Shown here piece by piece: positions 1-5,560 of a stretch of DNA of 7,455 nucleotides. Every line of letters begins with the position of its first letter. The first letter of the stretch is position 1. A model generated the notes under the pieces. That model ran no database searches and was not told the DNA's origin. It saw only the letters and a program-made list of their open reading frames with translations. Made by a program: the position numbers and the translations under genes. This DNA is from Flavobacterium sp. (GTDB lineage Bacteria; Bacteroidota; Bacteroidia; Flavobacteriales; Flavobacteriaceae), in assembly GCA_023253295.1 (NCBI GenBank), contig JALRGZ010000216.1, positions 1-7,455 of the forward strand, in the 5' to 3' direction.

Positions 1-161
1 GAGGCATGGCCTTCGGTCACGCCCTCGACCAGGTGGTCCAGCGTGCCGACGCCGCCGGATGCGATGACCGGAACGTTCACCGCATCGGCGATGGCCCGCG
101 TCAGCGGCAGGTTGAACCCCGACCGCGTCCCGTCCCGGTCCATCGAGGTCAGCAGGATCTC
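1..161 (-). pseudogene. hisF: HisF fragment (imidazole glycerol phosphate synthase cyclase subunit) from a high-GC organism
   Basis: On the minus strand this stretch encodes GEILLTSMDRDGT, then a segment containing PVIASGGVG, and ends LDHLVEGVTEGHA. This is the second half of the HisF beta/alpha barrel, including the catalytic Asp of the DRDGT loop and the SGG phosphate-binding loop. HisF makes imidazole glycerol phosphate and AICAR in histidine synthesis. Only about 54 of ~250 residues are present: no start, the N-terminal half is missing and the C-terminus is cut by the window edge. GC content is 69% over bases 1-160, with C/G third positions, against about 38% over the next 120 bases. The style resembles alphaproteobacterial (Rhodobacter-like) HisF, although that lineage is judged by eye only. 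It is most likely contaminating sequence joined to a flavobacterial contig. Confidence 0.85.
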
Positions 162-617
162 TCCTGCAAAATTAGATTGATCTAAGTCTTTCACTTTTTT
201 GGCAGGAACACCCGCCCAGATAGAACCCGAAGTAACTACTGTATTTTGAGTGATAACAGCACCTGCAGCTATAATGGAATTACTTTCAATAGTACAATTA
301 TCCATCACAATAGCTCCCATTCCTATTAAAACATTATCATGAACCACACAACCATGTACAATGGCATTGTGACCAATAGAAACATTATTACCAATAATCG
401 TCGGGTATTTTTGGTAGGTACAATGTATCGCCGCTCCATCTTGAATATTTACTTTGTTGCCTATTATTATAAAATTCACATCTCCTCTTACCACTGCATT
501 AAACCAAACACTGCAAGAAGATCCAAAACTCACATCTCCCACTATAGTTGCATTCTCAGCCACATAACAATCGTCTGGAATTAGTGGTGATTTCCCGTTT
601 ACCGACTTTATCAACAT
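1..617 (-). CDS. Gamma-carbonic anhydrase family protein, C-terminus replaced in frame by a foreign HisF fragment (chimeric, partial)
   Basis: The reading frame is open from ATG at 617 to the left edge without a stop. Residues 1-~150 are a left-handed beta-helix protein of the gamma-carbonic anhydrase/YrdA/PaaY family, with hexapeptide repeats throughout. The usual active-site pattern is visible: R44 and D46 (VVRGDV), Q59-D60 (NIQDG), and three candidate metal-binding histidines H65, H83 and H88 (IGHNAIVHGC). The family reaction is Zn/Fe-dependent CO2 hydration, although many members lack proven activity. From about residue 151 the protein stops being gamma-CA and continues as HisF. The gamma-CA part therefore lacks the C-terminal helix of roughly 20 residues normally present in this ~170-residue family. 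It starts 14 bp after the upstream PorP/SprF gene, so the two are likely one transcript. The gamma-CA assignment is firm; the fusion is probably not real. Confidence 0.85.
   Translation of the reverse strand, partial: MLIKSVNGKSPLIPDDCYVAENATIVGDVSFGSSCSVWFNAVVRGDVNFIIIGNKVNIQDGAAIHCTYQKYPTIIGNNVSIGHNAIVHGCVVHDNVLIGMGAIVMDNCTIESNSIIAAGAVITQNTVVTSGSIWAGVPAKKVKDLDQSNFAGEILLTSMDRDGTRSGFNLPLTRAIADAVNVPVIASGGVGTLDHLVEGVTEGHA
156..167. other. Chimeric junction between high-GC and low-GC DNA
   Basis: Read on the minus strand, these codons give Ala-Gly-Glu-Ile as GCA GGA GAG ATC. The first two codons look flavobacterial and the last two look high-GC. Gamma-CA C-termini and the HisF GEILLTS strand can both carry an (A)GE(I) motif, so the breakpoint sits in a short shared sequence. 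Composition changes abruptly here. No inverted repeat, target duplication, integrase site or transposon end is visible. Confidence 0.75.
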
Positions 618-631
618 AAGATTTTTGAAAA

Positions 632-1630
632 TTAATTAATGGCAGGACAATTACAATCGTATTTCTCACGACGACAGAATAAATCCAGTCCTAAAGTGAT
701 CTGGTGAAAACCTCCGGTTCCAAATTGTACATCTCCCCCTAAATGAGAATAAGTGTAAGCAAACATGAAGTTCTTATAATTCACCCCAAGTATTGGAGAA
801 AAAGATTGATATCGTTGTTTAGATATACCTCCTCCATTATTGTATTGCGCTCCATCAAAACTGGTTCTGTAGGACAATCCGCCCCAAAGTCTTCCAAAGT
901 CCATATTCTTATAAGCTTTCAGGTTAAAATCGATAGCCTTTTCTTTGGTCAAATCAGCATATTGAAACATGATGGAAGGCTCCCATAAAATACGGTCACT
1001 GTTTCCAAAAATATAACCCGAACTCAGAATAAATTTTCTCAAATTATCACTTTCATATCCGGTATAAATTTGACGTCTGGTTTCAATCGCATTTTTTACA
1101 GTAGCATGTATATAAAAATCTAAATAATTATACGACATTCCAAAATCCACATTGAAATAAGAATCTTTTTGAACAATAGTTCCGTCAACACCTGGATCAA
1201 AATCTCCTGATTGTAAAAATTCCGTCTCATCTAATTGACTCTGAATCAAACCTCCACTAATACCAAAAGACAACTGATTCAAATCGATTTCATCTCTGGA
1301 AAACATTAAATGATATGCATAAGTAAGCTTAACTCCTTTTTGAGAATGATATCCATTTTTATCATTAAAAAGAATAATACCCCCTCCTGCTTTTTCTCCA
1401 ATTCTTCCGTTATAACTCAGTGTTTGGAGTGCAGGTGCATCTTCCTGATCAAACCATTGTTTACGGGCTGTTAATCTTAATTTTGCACAATTAGAAGCAC
1501 CTGCCATAGAAGGATGTAATAAATAATAATTATCTGAAAGATAATCCGAATATACAGGAATCCCTTCCTGAGAATAAGAATACAGTCCGAGAAAAAAGCA
1601 AATTAAAAAGAATCTAATTTTGGTATACAT
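632..1630 (-). CDS. PorP/SprF family type IX secretion-associated outer-membrane protein
   Basis: This 332-residue protein belongs to the Bacteroidota PorP/SprF family. These are outer-membrane beta-barrels that work with the type IX secretion/gliding apparatus, often helping to export or anchor a partner adhesin. Residues 1-20 form a signal peptide (K4/R6, then a hydrophobic core), with likely cleavage between S20 and Q21. The mature start carries the family-like YSDYLSDNYYLLHPSMAGA segment. Alternating aromatic, Gly-rich strands follow to an end rich in barrel-type strands. The last 14 residues contain three cysteines (C319, C326, C328) after the final strand, with another at C48. The length is normal for the family. 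No large adhesin or other T9SS gene is adjacent; the downstream neighbour is a gamma-carbonic anhydrase 14 bp away. This is thus a stand-alone paralogue whose client cannot be told from here. The ATG at 1630 is chosen because the signal peptide starts there. Confidence 0.88.
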   Translation of the reverse strand: MYTKIRFFLICFFLGLYSYSQEGIPVYSDYLSDNYYLLHPSMAGASNCAKLRLTARKQWFDQEDAPALQTLSYNGRIGEKAGGGIILFNDKNGYHSQKGVKLTYAYHLMFSRDEIDLNQLSFGISGGLIQSQLDETEFLQSGDFDPGVDGTIVQKDSYFNVDFGMSYNYLDFYIHATVKNAIETRRQIYTGYESDNLRKFILSSGYIFGNSDRILWEPSIMFQYADLTKEKAIDFNLKAYKNMDFGRLWGGLSYRTSFDGAQYNNGGGISKQRYQSFSPILGVNYKNFMFAYTYSHLGGDVQFGTGGFHQITLGLDLFCRREKYDCNCPAIN

Positions 1631-1718
1631 CTAAAAAAAATTAATCAGAATGAGCAGAATAAAAAGAAAGAAACCTTTGCTAAAAACTAAAGTTACGTTA
1701 ATTTATTCATTAATAATC

Positions 1719-1726
1719 CAAATATA
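1719..1726 (-). promoter_or_regulatory. Candidate -7 box for the PorP/SprF-gamma-CA transcript
   Basis: On the minus strand this reads TATATTTG, an exact match to the Bacteroidota -7 consensus TAnnTTTG, 88 bp before the PorP/SprF ATG. I could not find a TTG -33 element at the expected ~19-bp spacing, so the assignment rests on the one box and on its position in the divergent intergenic region. Confidence 0.35.
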
Positions 1727-1741
1727 GTTAATCATAGAAAA

Positions 1742-1758
1742 TAACTTTGCTAAATTTG
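1742..1758 (+). promoter_or_regulatory. Candidate -7 boxes for the NifU-family gene
   Basis: Two successive matches to TAnnTTTG occur here: TAACTTTG at 1742-1749 and TAAATTTG at 1751-1758, 27 and 18 bp before the ATG at 1777. The upstream box gives a short but plausible leader; the second would leave almost no leader. No clear TTG -33 element is present, only a weak GTTA near 1727-1730. Confidence 0.4.
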
Positions 1759-1771
1759 TAAAAATTTACAA
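1756..1771. promoter_or_regulatory. Inverted repeat TTGTAAA-AA-TTTACAA just before the NifU-family start
   Basis: Two perfect 7-bp arms (1756-1762 and 1765-1771) flank a 2-bp spacer. The element ends 5 bp before the ATG at 1777 and overlaps the second -7 candidate. It could be a repressor operator or occlude translation initiation. In DNA this AT-rich a 7+7 palindrome may also be chance. No regulator is identified. Confidence 0.3.
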
Positions 1772-1776
1772 CAATC

Positions 1777-2676
1777 ATGACAAAAATAACTGTTAAAGAA
1801 ACGCAAAACCCAACTATATTAAAGTTTGAATTTGAAGATTTTATTACCAAAAACGAAAGTTTTGAGTTTAAAAACATTGACGAAGCTAAATCTTCACCAC
1901 TTGCCCAACAATTATTCTATTTACCTTTTGTAAAAACAGTTTATATTTCCGGAAATTTTATTGCAATTGAAAGATTCAGTATTGTAGACTGGAATGACGT
2001 AAAAGATGCTGTAGCAGAACAAATCGAAGAGTATGTAAACAATGGAGGCGTTATCATCAATCTGGATGAAAACAAACCTAAAAAACAACCGATCACGGTT
2101 TATGGAGAAACAACTCCTAATCCTTCGGCTTTAAAATTTGTAGTGAGCAGAATGCTGACTAAAAATGCAGTTGAATATAAAAACATAGATCAAACAGCTT
2201 CTTCACCATTAGCTAAGGAATTATTCAAATTTCCATTTGTAAAAGAAGTTTTTATTGACGAAAATTATATTTCCATCACTAAATACGACTTAAACAGCTG
2301 GGACGAAATCACCTTAGAATTAAGAACTTTCATCAAACAATACATTGAAAACGGAGGTATTGTTTTGGATGACAGCGTAGTTATTAATGCTGAAAAACAA
2401 GAACAAATTAAAAATGAAGAGTTTGATAAACTAGATGTTACTTCACAACAAATCATCAACATTCTGGAAGAATATGTTAAACCTGCAGTAGCTGCTGACG
2501 GAGGAAATATTGCTTTTGAATCATTTGACGAAGAAAGCAAGGTTGTAAAAGTAATTCTTCAGGGAGCTTGCAGCGGATGTCCATCTTCTACATTTACTTT
2601 AAAATCAGGAATCGAAAACATGTTGAAAAGCATGTTAAACGACAACAACATTCAGGTAGAAGCTATTAATGCTTAA
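1777..2676 (+). CDS. NifU-family Fe-S cluster scaffold/carrier with duplicated N-terminal Nfu domain
   Basis: A 299-residue protein with three domains. Residues ~1-95 and ~105-200 are two copies of the Nfu/NifU N-terminal domain: TQNPTILKF at 9-17 matches TTPNPSALKF at 112-121, and SSPLAQQLF at 39-47 matches SSPLAKELF at 142-150, giving a repeat offset of about 104 residues. Residues ~222-299 are the NifU C-terminal domain, with PAVAADGGN at 236-244 and the cluster-binding C265-S-G-C268. Two subunits normally hold one [4Fe-4S] cluster between their CxxC pairs and pass it to target enzymes in the cytoplasm. The typical Nfu protein has one N domain (~190-200 residues), so the tandem copy accounts for the extra length. 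The gene stands alone between a divergent promoter region and a terminator. Family and CxxC assignment are firm; its particular clients are unknown. Confidence 0.93.
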   Translation: MTKITVKETQNPTILKFEFEDFITKNESFEFKNIDEAKSSPLAQQLFYLPFVKTVYISGNFIAIERFSIVDWNDVKDAVAEQIEEYVNNGGVIINLDENKPKKQPITVYGETTPNPSALKFVVSRMLTKNAVEYKNIDQTASSPLAKELFKFPFVKEVFIDENYISITKYDLNSWDEITLELRTFIKQYIENGGIVLDDSVVINAEKQEQIKNEEFDKLDVTSQQIINILEEYVKPAVAADGGNIAFESFDEESKVVKVILQGACSGCPSSTFTLKSGIENMLKSMLNDNNIQVEAINA

Positions 2677-2724
2677 ATTACTTTCCGAACATTAAAGTAT
2701 TTTAATATTAGTATTCTTAAAAAT

Positions 2725-2770
2725 GGAGAAATCACACAGCAAAATGTCTACGTGATTTCTCCTTTGTTTT
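2725..2770. terminator. Bidirectional hairpin terminator between convergent NifU-family gene and kup
   Basis: GGAGAAATCAC at 2725-2735 pairs perfectly with GTGATTTCTCC at 2752-2762, an 11-bp stem with a 16-nt loop. On the plus strand a T-rich tail (TTTGTTTT, 2763-2770) follows, ending the NifU-family transcript. On the minus strand the stem is followed by a run of five T, so it can also end the kup transcript, whose stop lies about 45 bp before it. Confidence 0.75.
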
Positions 2771-2807
2771 AAAATTAAAAAGCGATTTAATTCTATAAGA
2801 TTCCTTT

Positions 2808-4784
2808 TTAACTAAATTTAATTTCCCGATTTAATTTTATGTTGGTTATAGGCTGATAAACCAACGGAATCTGCTCGACAACGACATCTGATTTCTCTAA
2901 ACCAAATGCTCTTTCATCACTCACCCCTAAACGTTTCAAGAAGAAATAACCATTCAACAAAAGGCCTACACGTAAAGCAAATTCATTTTCAATAGACAAA
3001 AATTTCTCGATAACTACAAATTTAAAATCCGATTCATTATTGTATTTACTGGATCCATCCGGTCTGATATGCAAATTTAGTTCTTTGTTAGCCACTAATT
3101 CTTTAACGATAGTTTTGAAATACAATTCTGTTTTTGGTTGTATTCTAAAACCAACATTAATATTCACGTTGATAATTTTATCATCTGCTAATTCAGAAAC
3201 ATTATAGGATAAGGTAAAAGGATCTTCGGTACGATTGATATGCAAAAACCAATACACATCGGCACGTTTTGGATTCTTAGAAAAAATAGACTTAATGATT
3301 TTATCCTCTATTTCATATCTTCTGTCAGCTTTAGTTAAATAAACTAAATGGGTTGCAAATTTAGGAATACTATCGTCAGAACTTAATTCTATTAATTGCT
3401 CGCTATATTTACCCAATTCGACAAACTTGGTAAAAGTATTATTGATTTTTCGGGCATAAAACCAAACATACATAACTGTAAATATGAACAATTCAAAAAA
3501 CAAAAACATCCAACGTTCTTTAATTTTAGCCACATTAGCAATAAAAAATGATATTTCTATTACACTAAAAACAGTCAAAAATAAGATTACATAAATCTTT
3601 TTCCATTTCAATCTGTAATAAATAAAATAGCTTAACAACAGTGATGTCATCATCATAGTGATTGTAATCGAAAAGCCATAAGCAGCCTCCATATGAGTAC
3701 TTTCTTTAAAATAAACCATCATCAAAACACAACCAAACCAAAGAATAGTGTTAATACTCGGAATATAAATTTGTCCTTTACTATCGCTCGGTTGTTTAAC
3801 TGAAACTCTGGGCCAAAAATTAAGGTTCATAGCCTCACTAATTAAAGTAAAACTTCCGCTTATTAAAGCTTGTGAAGCAATAATAGTCGCGCAGGTAGAA
3901 ATAATAATACTTGGAATTAAAAACCATGTTGGTATGATTTCAAAAAAAGGATTTCTTTCATTTAACAATGCTCCGCCTTGATGCATTAACCAAGCCGCCT
4001 GACCTAAATAAGCAACAATCAAACTTATTTTTACATAAATCCATGTGATGCGAATATTCTTAATACCACAGTGTCCCAAATCCGAATACAAAGCTTCAGC
4101 ACCAGTTGTACAAAGAAAAACGGCTCCCAATAGCCAAAATCCTTTTGGATAATTAATTAATAAATCATAAGCATAATAAGGATTTAAAGCTTGTAAAATG
4201 TCGGCATGCAGCATGATTTCTTTCAACCCAAAAACCATCAACATCGTAAACCAAGTAGCCATAATAGGACCAAATGTTTTCCCTATAACCTGAGTTCCAA
4301 AACGCTGAAAGAAAAAAAGCAGGGATAAAATAAAAACAACTATTCCAACAGTTAAAAAATTTCCCGGAACAATTATATTTTCAAATCCCTTGACCATACT
4401 CAATCCTTCAACAGCTGAAGAAACTGAAATTGGAGGCGTAATAATACCATCAGCCAGTAAGGTGGTAGCTCCAAGTATAGTAGGGATAACTAATTTTTTT
4501 CCATAACGTCTTACCAAAGCATAGAGAGAAAAAATCCCCCCTTCTCCCTGATTATCTGCACGAAGTGTAAGCCAGATGTATTTGATAGTAGTTTGAAAAA
4601 CTAAAGTCCAAAACACACAAGACACACCACCATAAACTAACATTAAACTAATTTTGCGAGTACCAATTATAGCTTTCATTACATATAAAGGACTCGTTCC
4701 AATATCGCCATAGATGATACCAAGTGCCACTAAAAGAGAAGCTATTGTTACTTTATTAACCACACCATTTTTTGTTGTATTCAT
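2808..4784 (-). CDS. kup: Kup/HAK/KT family low-affinity potassium uptake transporter
   Basis: This 658-residue inner-membrane protein imports K+, probably with H+, as in the Kup/HAK/KT family. About twelve membrane helices fill residues ~12-440, and a soluble C-terminal domain follows (~445-658). Family signatures are present: GIIYGDIGTSPLY at 22-34, DNQGEGGIFSL at 77-87, ADGIITPPISV at 111-121, and TGAEALYSDLGH at 227-238. The conserved acidic residues D27, E126 and E230 match the positions of functionally important acids in E. coli Kup. Length is within the usual range (E. coli ~622), and the gene appears intact. It is the last gene of a block reading kinase, KdpE-like regulator, kup, with a 98-bp gap before its ATG that holds three phased direct repeats (4843-4883). 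This suggests direct control by the adjacent regulator, which is unusual for a family usually regarded as constitutive. Confidence 0.95.
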   Translation of the reverse strand: MNTTKNGVVNKVTIASLLVALGIIYGDIGTSPLYVMKAIIGTRKISLMLVYGGVSCVFWTLVFQTTIKYIWLTLRADNQGEGGIFSLYALVRRYGKKLVIPTILGATTLLADGIITPPISVSSAVEGLSMVKGFENIIVPGNFLTVGIVVFILSLLFFFQRFGTQVIGKTFGPIMATWFTMLMVFGLKEIMLHADILQALNPYYAYDLLINYPKGFWLLGAVFLCTTGAEALYSDLGHCGIKNIRITWIYVKISLIVAYLGQAAWLMHQGGALLNERNPFFEIIPTWFLIPSIIISTCATIIASQALISGSFTLISEAMNLNFWPRVSVKQPSDSKGQIYIPSINTILWFGCVLMMVYFKESTHMEAAYGFSITITMMMTSLLLSYFIYYRLKWKKIYVILFLTVFSVIEISFFIANVAKIKERWMFLFFELFIFTVMYVWFYARKINNTFTKFVELGKYSEQLIELSSDDSIPKFATHLVYLTKADRRYEIEDKIIKSIFSKNPKRADVYWFLHINRTEDPFTLSYNVSELADDKIINVNINVGFRIQPKTELYFKTIVKELVANKELNLHIRPDGSSKYNNESDFKFVVIEKFLSIENEFALRVGLLLNGYFFLKRLGVSDERAFGLEKSDVVVEQIPLVYQPITNIKLNREIKFS

Positions 4785-4813
4785 TATTTAATTTATTTAA
4801 AATTCTAATGATA

Positions 4814-4821
4814 CAAAGTTC
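4814..4821 (-). promoter_or_regulatory. Weak candidate -7 box for kup
   Basis: On the minus strand this reads GAACTTTG, one mismatch from TAnnTTTG, 29 bp before the kup ATG. No TTG -33 element is seen. The nearest TATAAAGAT copy is centred about 29 bp upstream, where an activator could compensate for the missing -33 contact. It is a single short imperfect match, so it is tentative. Confidence 0.25.
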
Positions 4822-4842
4822 CAACAAATGGTATAGGCAGAA

Positions 4843-4883
4843 TATAAAGATAGACTGCTCTTATATAAAGATTTTATAAAGAT
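4843..4883 (-). promoter_or_regulatory. Three phased direct repeats upstream of kup, candidate KdpE-like operator
   Basis: The plus strand contains TATAAAGAT exactly three times, at 4843-4851, 4864-4872 and 4875-4883, with start-to-start spacings of 21 and 11 bp (two and one helical turns, all on one face). On the kup strand the promoter-distal pair reads TTTATA-N5-TTTATA. OmpR/PhoB-family regulators bind such ~11-bp-spaced direct half-sites as head-to-tail dimers. From memory, the E. coli KdpE site has TTTATA and TTTACA half-sites separated by 5 bp. The most distal copy overlaps the regulator gene's stop codon by one base. I did not find the same paired arrangement upstream of the kinase gene. 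Confidence 0.55.
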
Positions 4884-5560
4884 TAACTAAAACGATATCC
4901 TACTCCACTTTCAGTAATAATATGCTTAGGGTGGTTAGGATTTTCTTCTATTTTTTTGCGAAGTGTCCCTACAAAAACTCTCAAATATTGTGTTTCAGTT
5001 TGATAAGCAACACCCCATATTTCTTTTAAAATATATTGATGGGTTAAAACTCTCCCTTCATTTTTCATAAAGAGAGCCAACAAATTGAATTCCGTAGCGG
5101 TAAGCTTAAGAGGTTCGTCATTAAGCTTGATAATTCGGGCTCCAAAATCGATTTGTAAATCATCACAAACCAATACAGTACTTTCATTTTGTGTTTGATT
5201 TCTGCGAATTGCCGAACGCATTCGAGCTAAAAGTTCAGCTGTTCTAAATGGTTTCGTTAAATAATCGGTAGCGCCATTATCAAGAGCCTTTACAATATCT
5301 TCCTCATTATCTTGAACCGACAAAATAATAATTGCTTTATTATACCAAGCTCTTAATTCTTTTAGAACTTCATGTCCACTCTTATCTGGCAAACCAATAT
5401 CCAGCAAAATCAATTCAGGAGGATGATTCACTGCTAACATAATTCCCTCTTTACCCGTTTCAGCAAACCAAACTTTATAATCATTACTTTCCAGCGTAAT
5501 CTCAAGTAATTTTCTAATTGGTGCTTCATCATCAATTACTAATACTTCGGCTTTATTCAT
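4883..5560 (-). CDS. kdpE: KdpE-like OmpR/PhoB-family response regulator
   Basis: A 225-residue DNA-binding response regulator. The receiver domain (~1-120) has the acidic pocket D10/D11, the phospho-acceptor D54 (LLDIGLPD), S81 in the Thr/Ser switch position and K103 (LTKPF). A winged-helix effector domain (~128-225) contains LTATEFNLLALF, then IWGVAYQTETQYLRVFV, and ends ITESGVGYRFS. The YLRVFV segment, the LRKKIEENPNHP segment and the C-terminal GVGYR are the run I associate with KdpE rather than other OmpR-type regulators. Its ATG lies inside the end of the kinase gene (8-nt overlap, ATGAATAA, the TAA being the kinase stop), so the two are translationally coupled partners. It precedes kup by 98 bp. 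In classical systems KdpE activates kdpFABC on K+ limitation; no kdpFABC is present here, and kup is the apparent target. Its kdpE identity is by signature, not by alignment. Confidence 0.88.
   Translation of the reverse strand: MNKAEVLVIDDEAPIRKLLEITLESNDYKVWFAETGKEGIMLAVNHPPELILLDIGLPDKSGHEVLKELRAWYNKAIIILSVQDNEEDIVKALDNGATDYLTKPFRTAELLARMRSAIRRNQTQNESTVLVCDDLQIDFGARIIKLNDEPLKLTATEFNLLALFMKNEGRVLTHQYILKEIWGVAYQTETQYLRVFVGTLRKKIEENPNHPKHIITESGVGYRFS

Noticed and set aside
339..584. Plus-strand 81-residue ORF
   Set aside because: It lies wholly inside the gamma-CA gene on the opposite strand, has no recognisable domain and an odd composition (rich in N, I, H, Y, R).
1..617. A genuine bifunctional carbonic anhydrase-HisF enzyme
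   Set aside because: Neither domain is complete, HisF begins mid-barrel, and composition jumps at the seam. A chimera explains it better.
743..988. Plus-strand 81-residue ORF
   Set aside because: Antisense shadow within the PorP/SprF gene, with no domain or signal.
1801..2400. Duplicated block in the NifU-family gene as an assembly error
   Set aside because: The two copies are clearly diverged in both DNA and protein, so this is an old domain duplication.
2265..2540. Minus-strand 91-residue ORF
   Set aside because: Antisense to the NifU-family gene; its Ser- and Leu-rich sequence is typical of a shadow frame.
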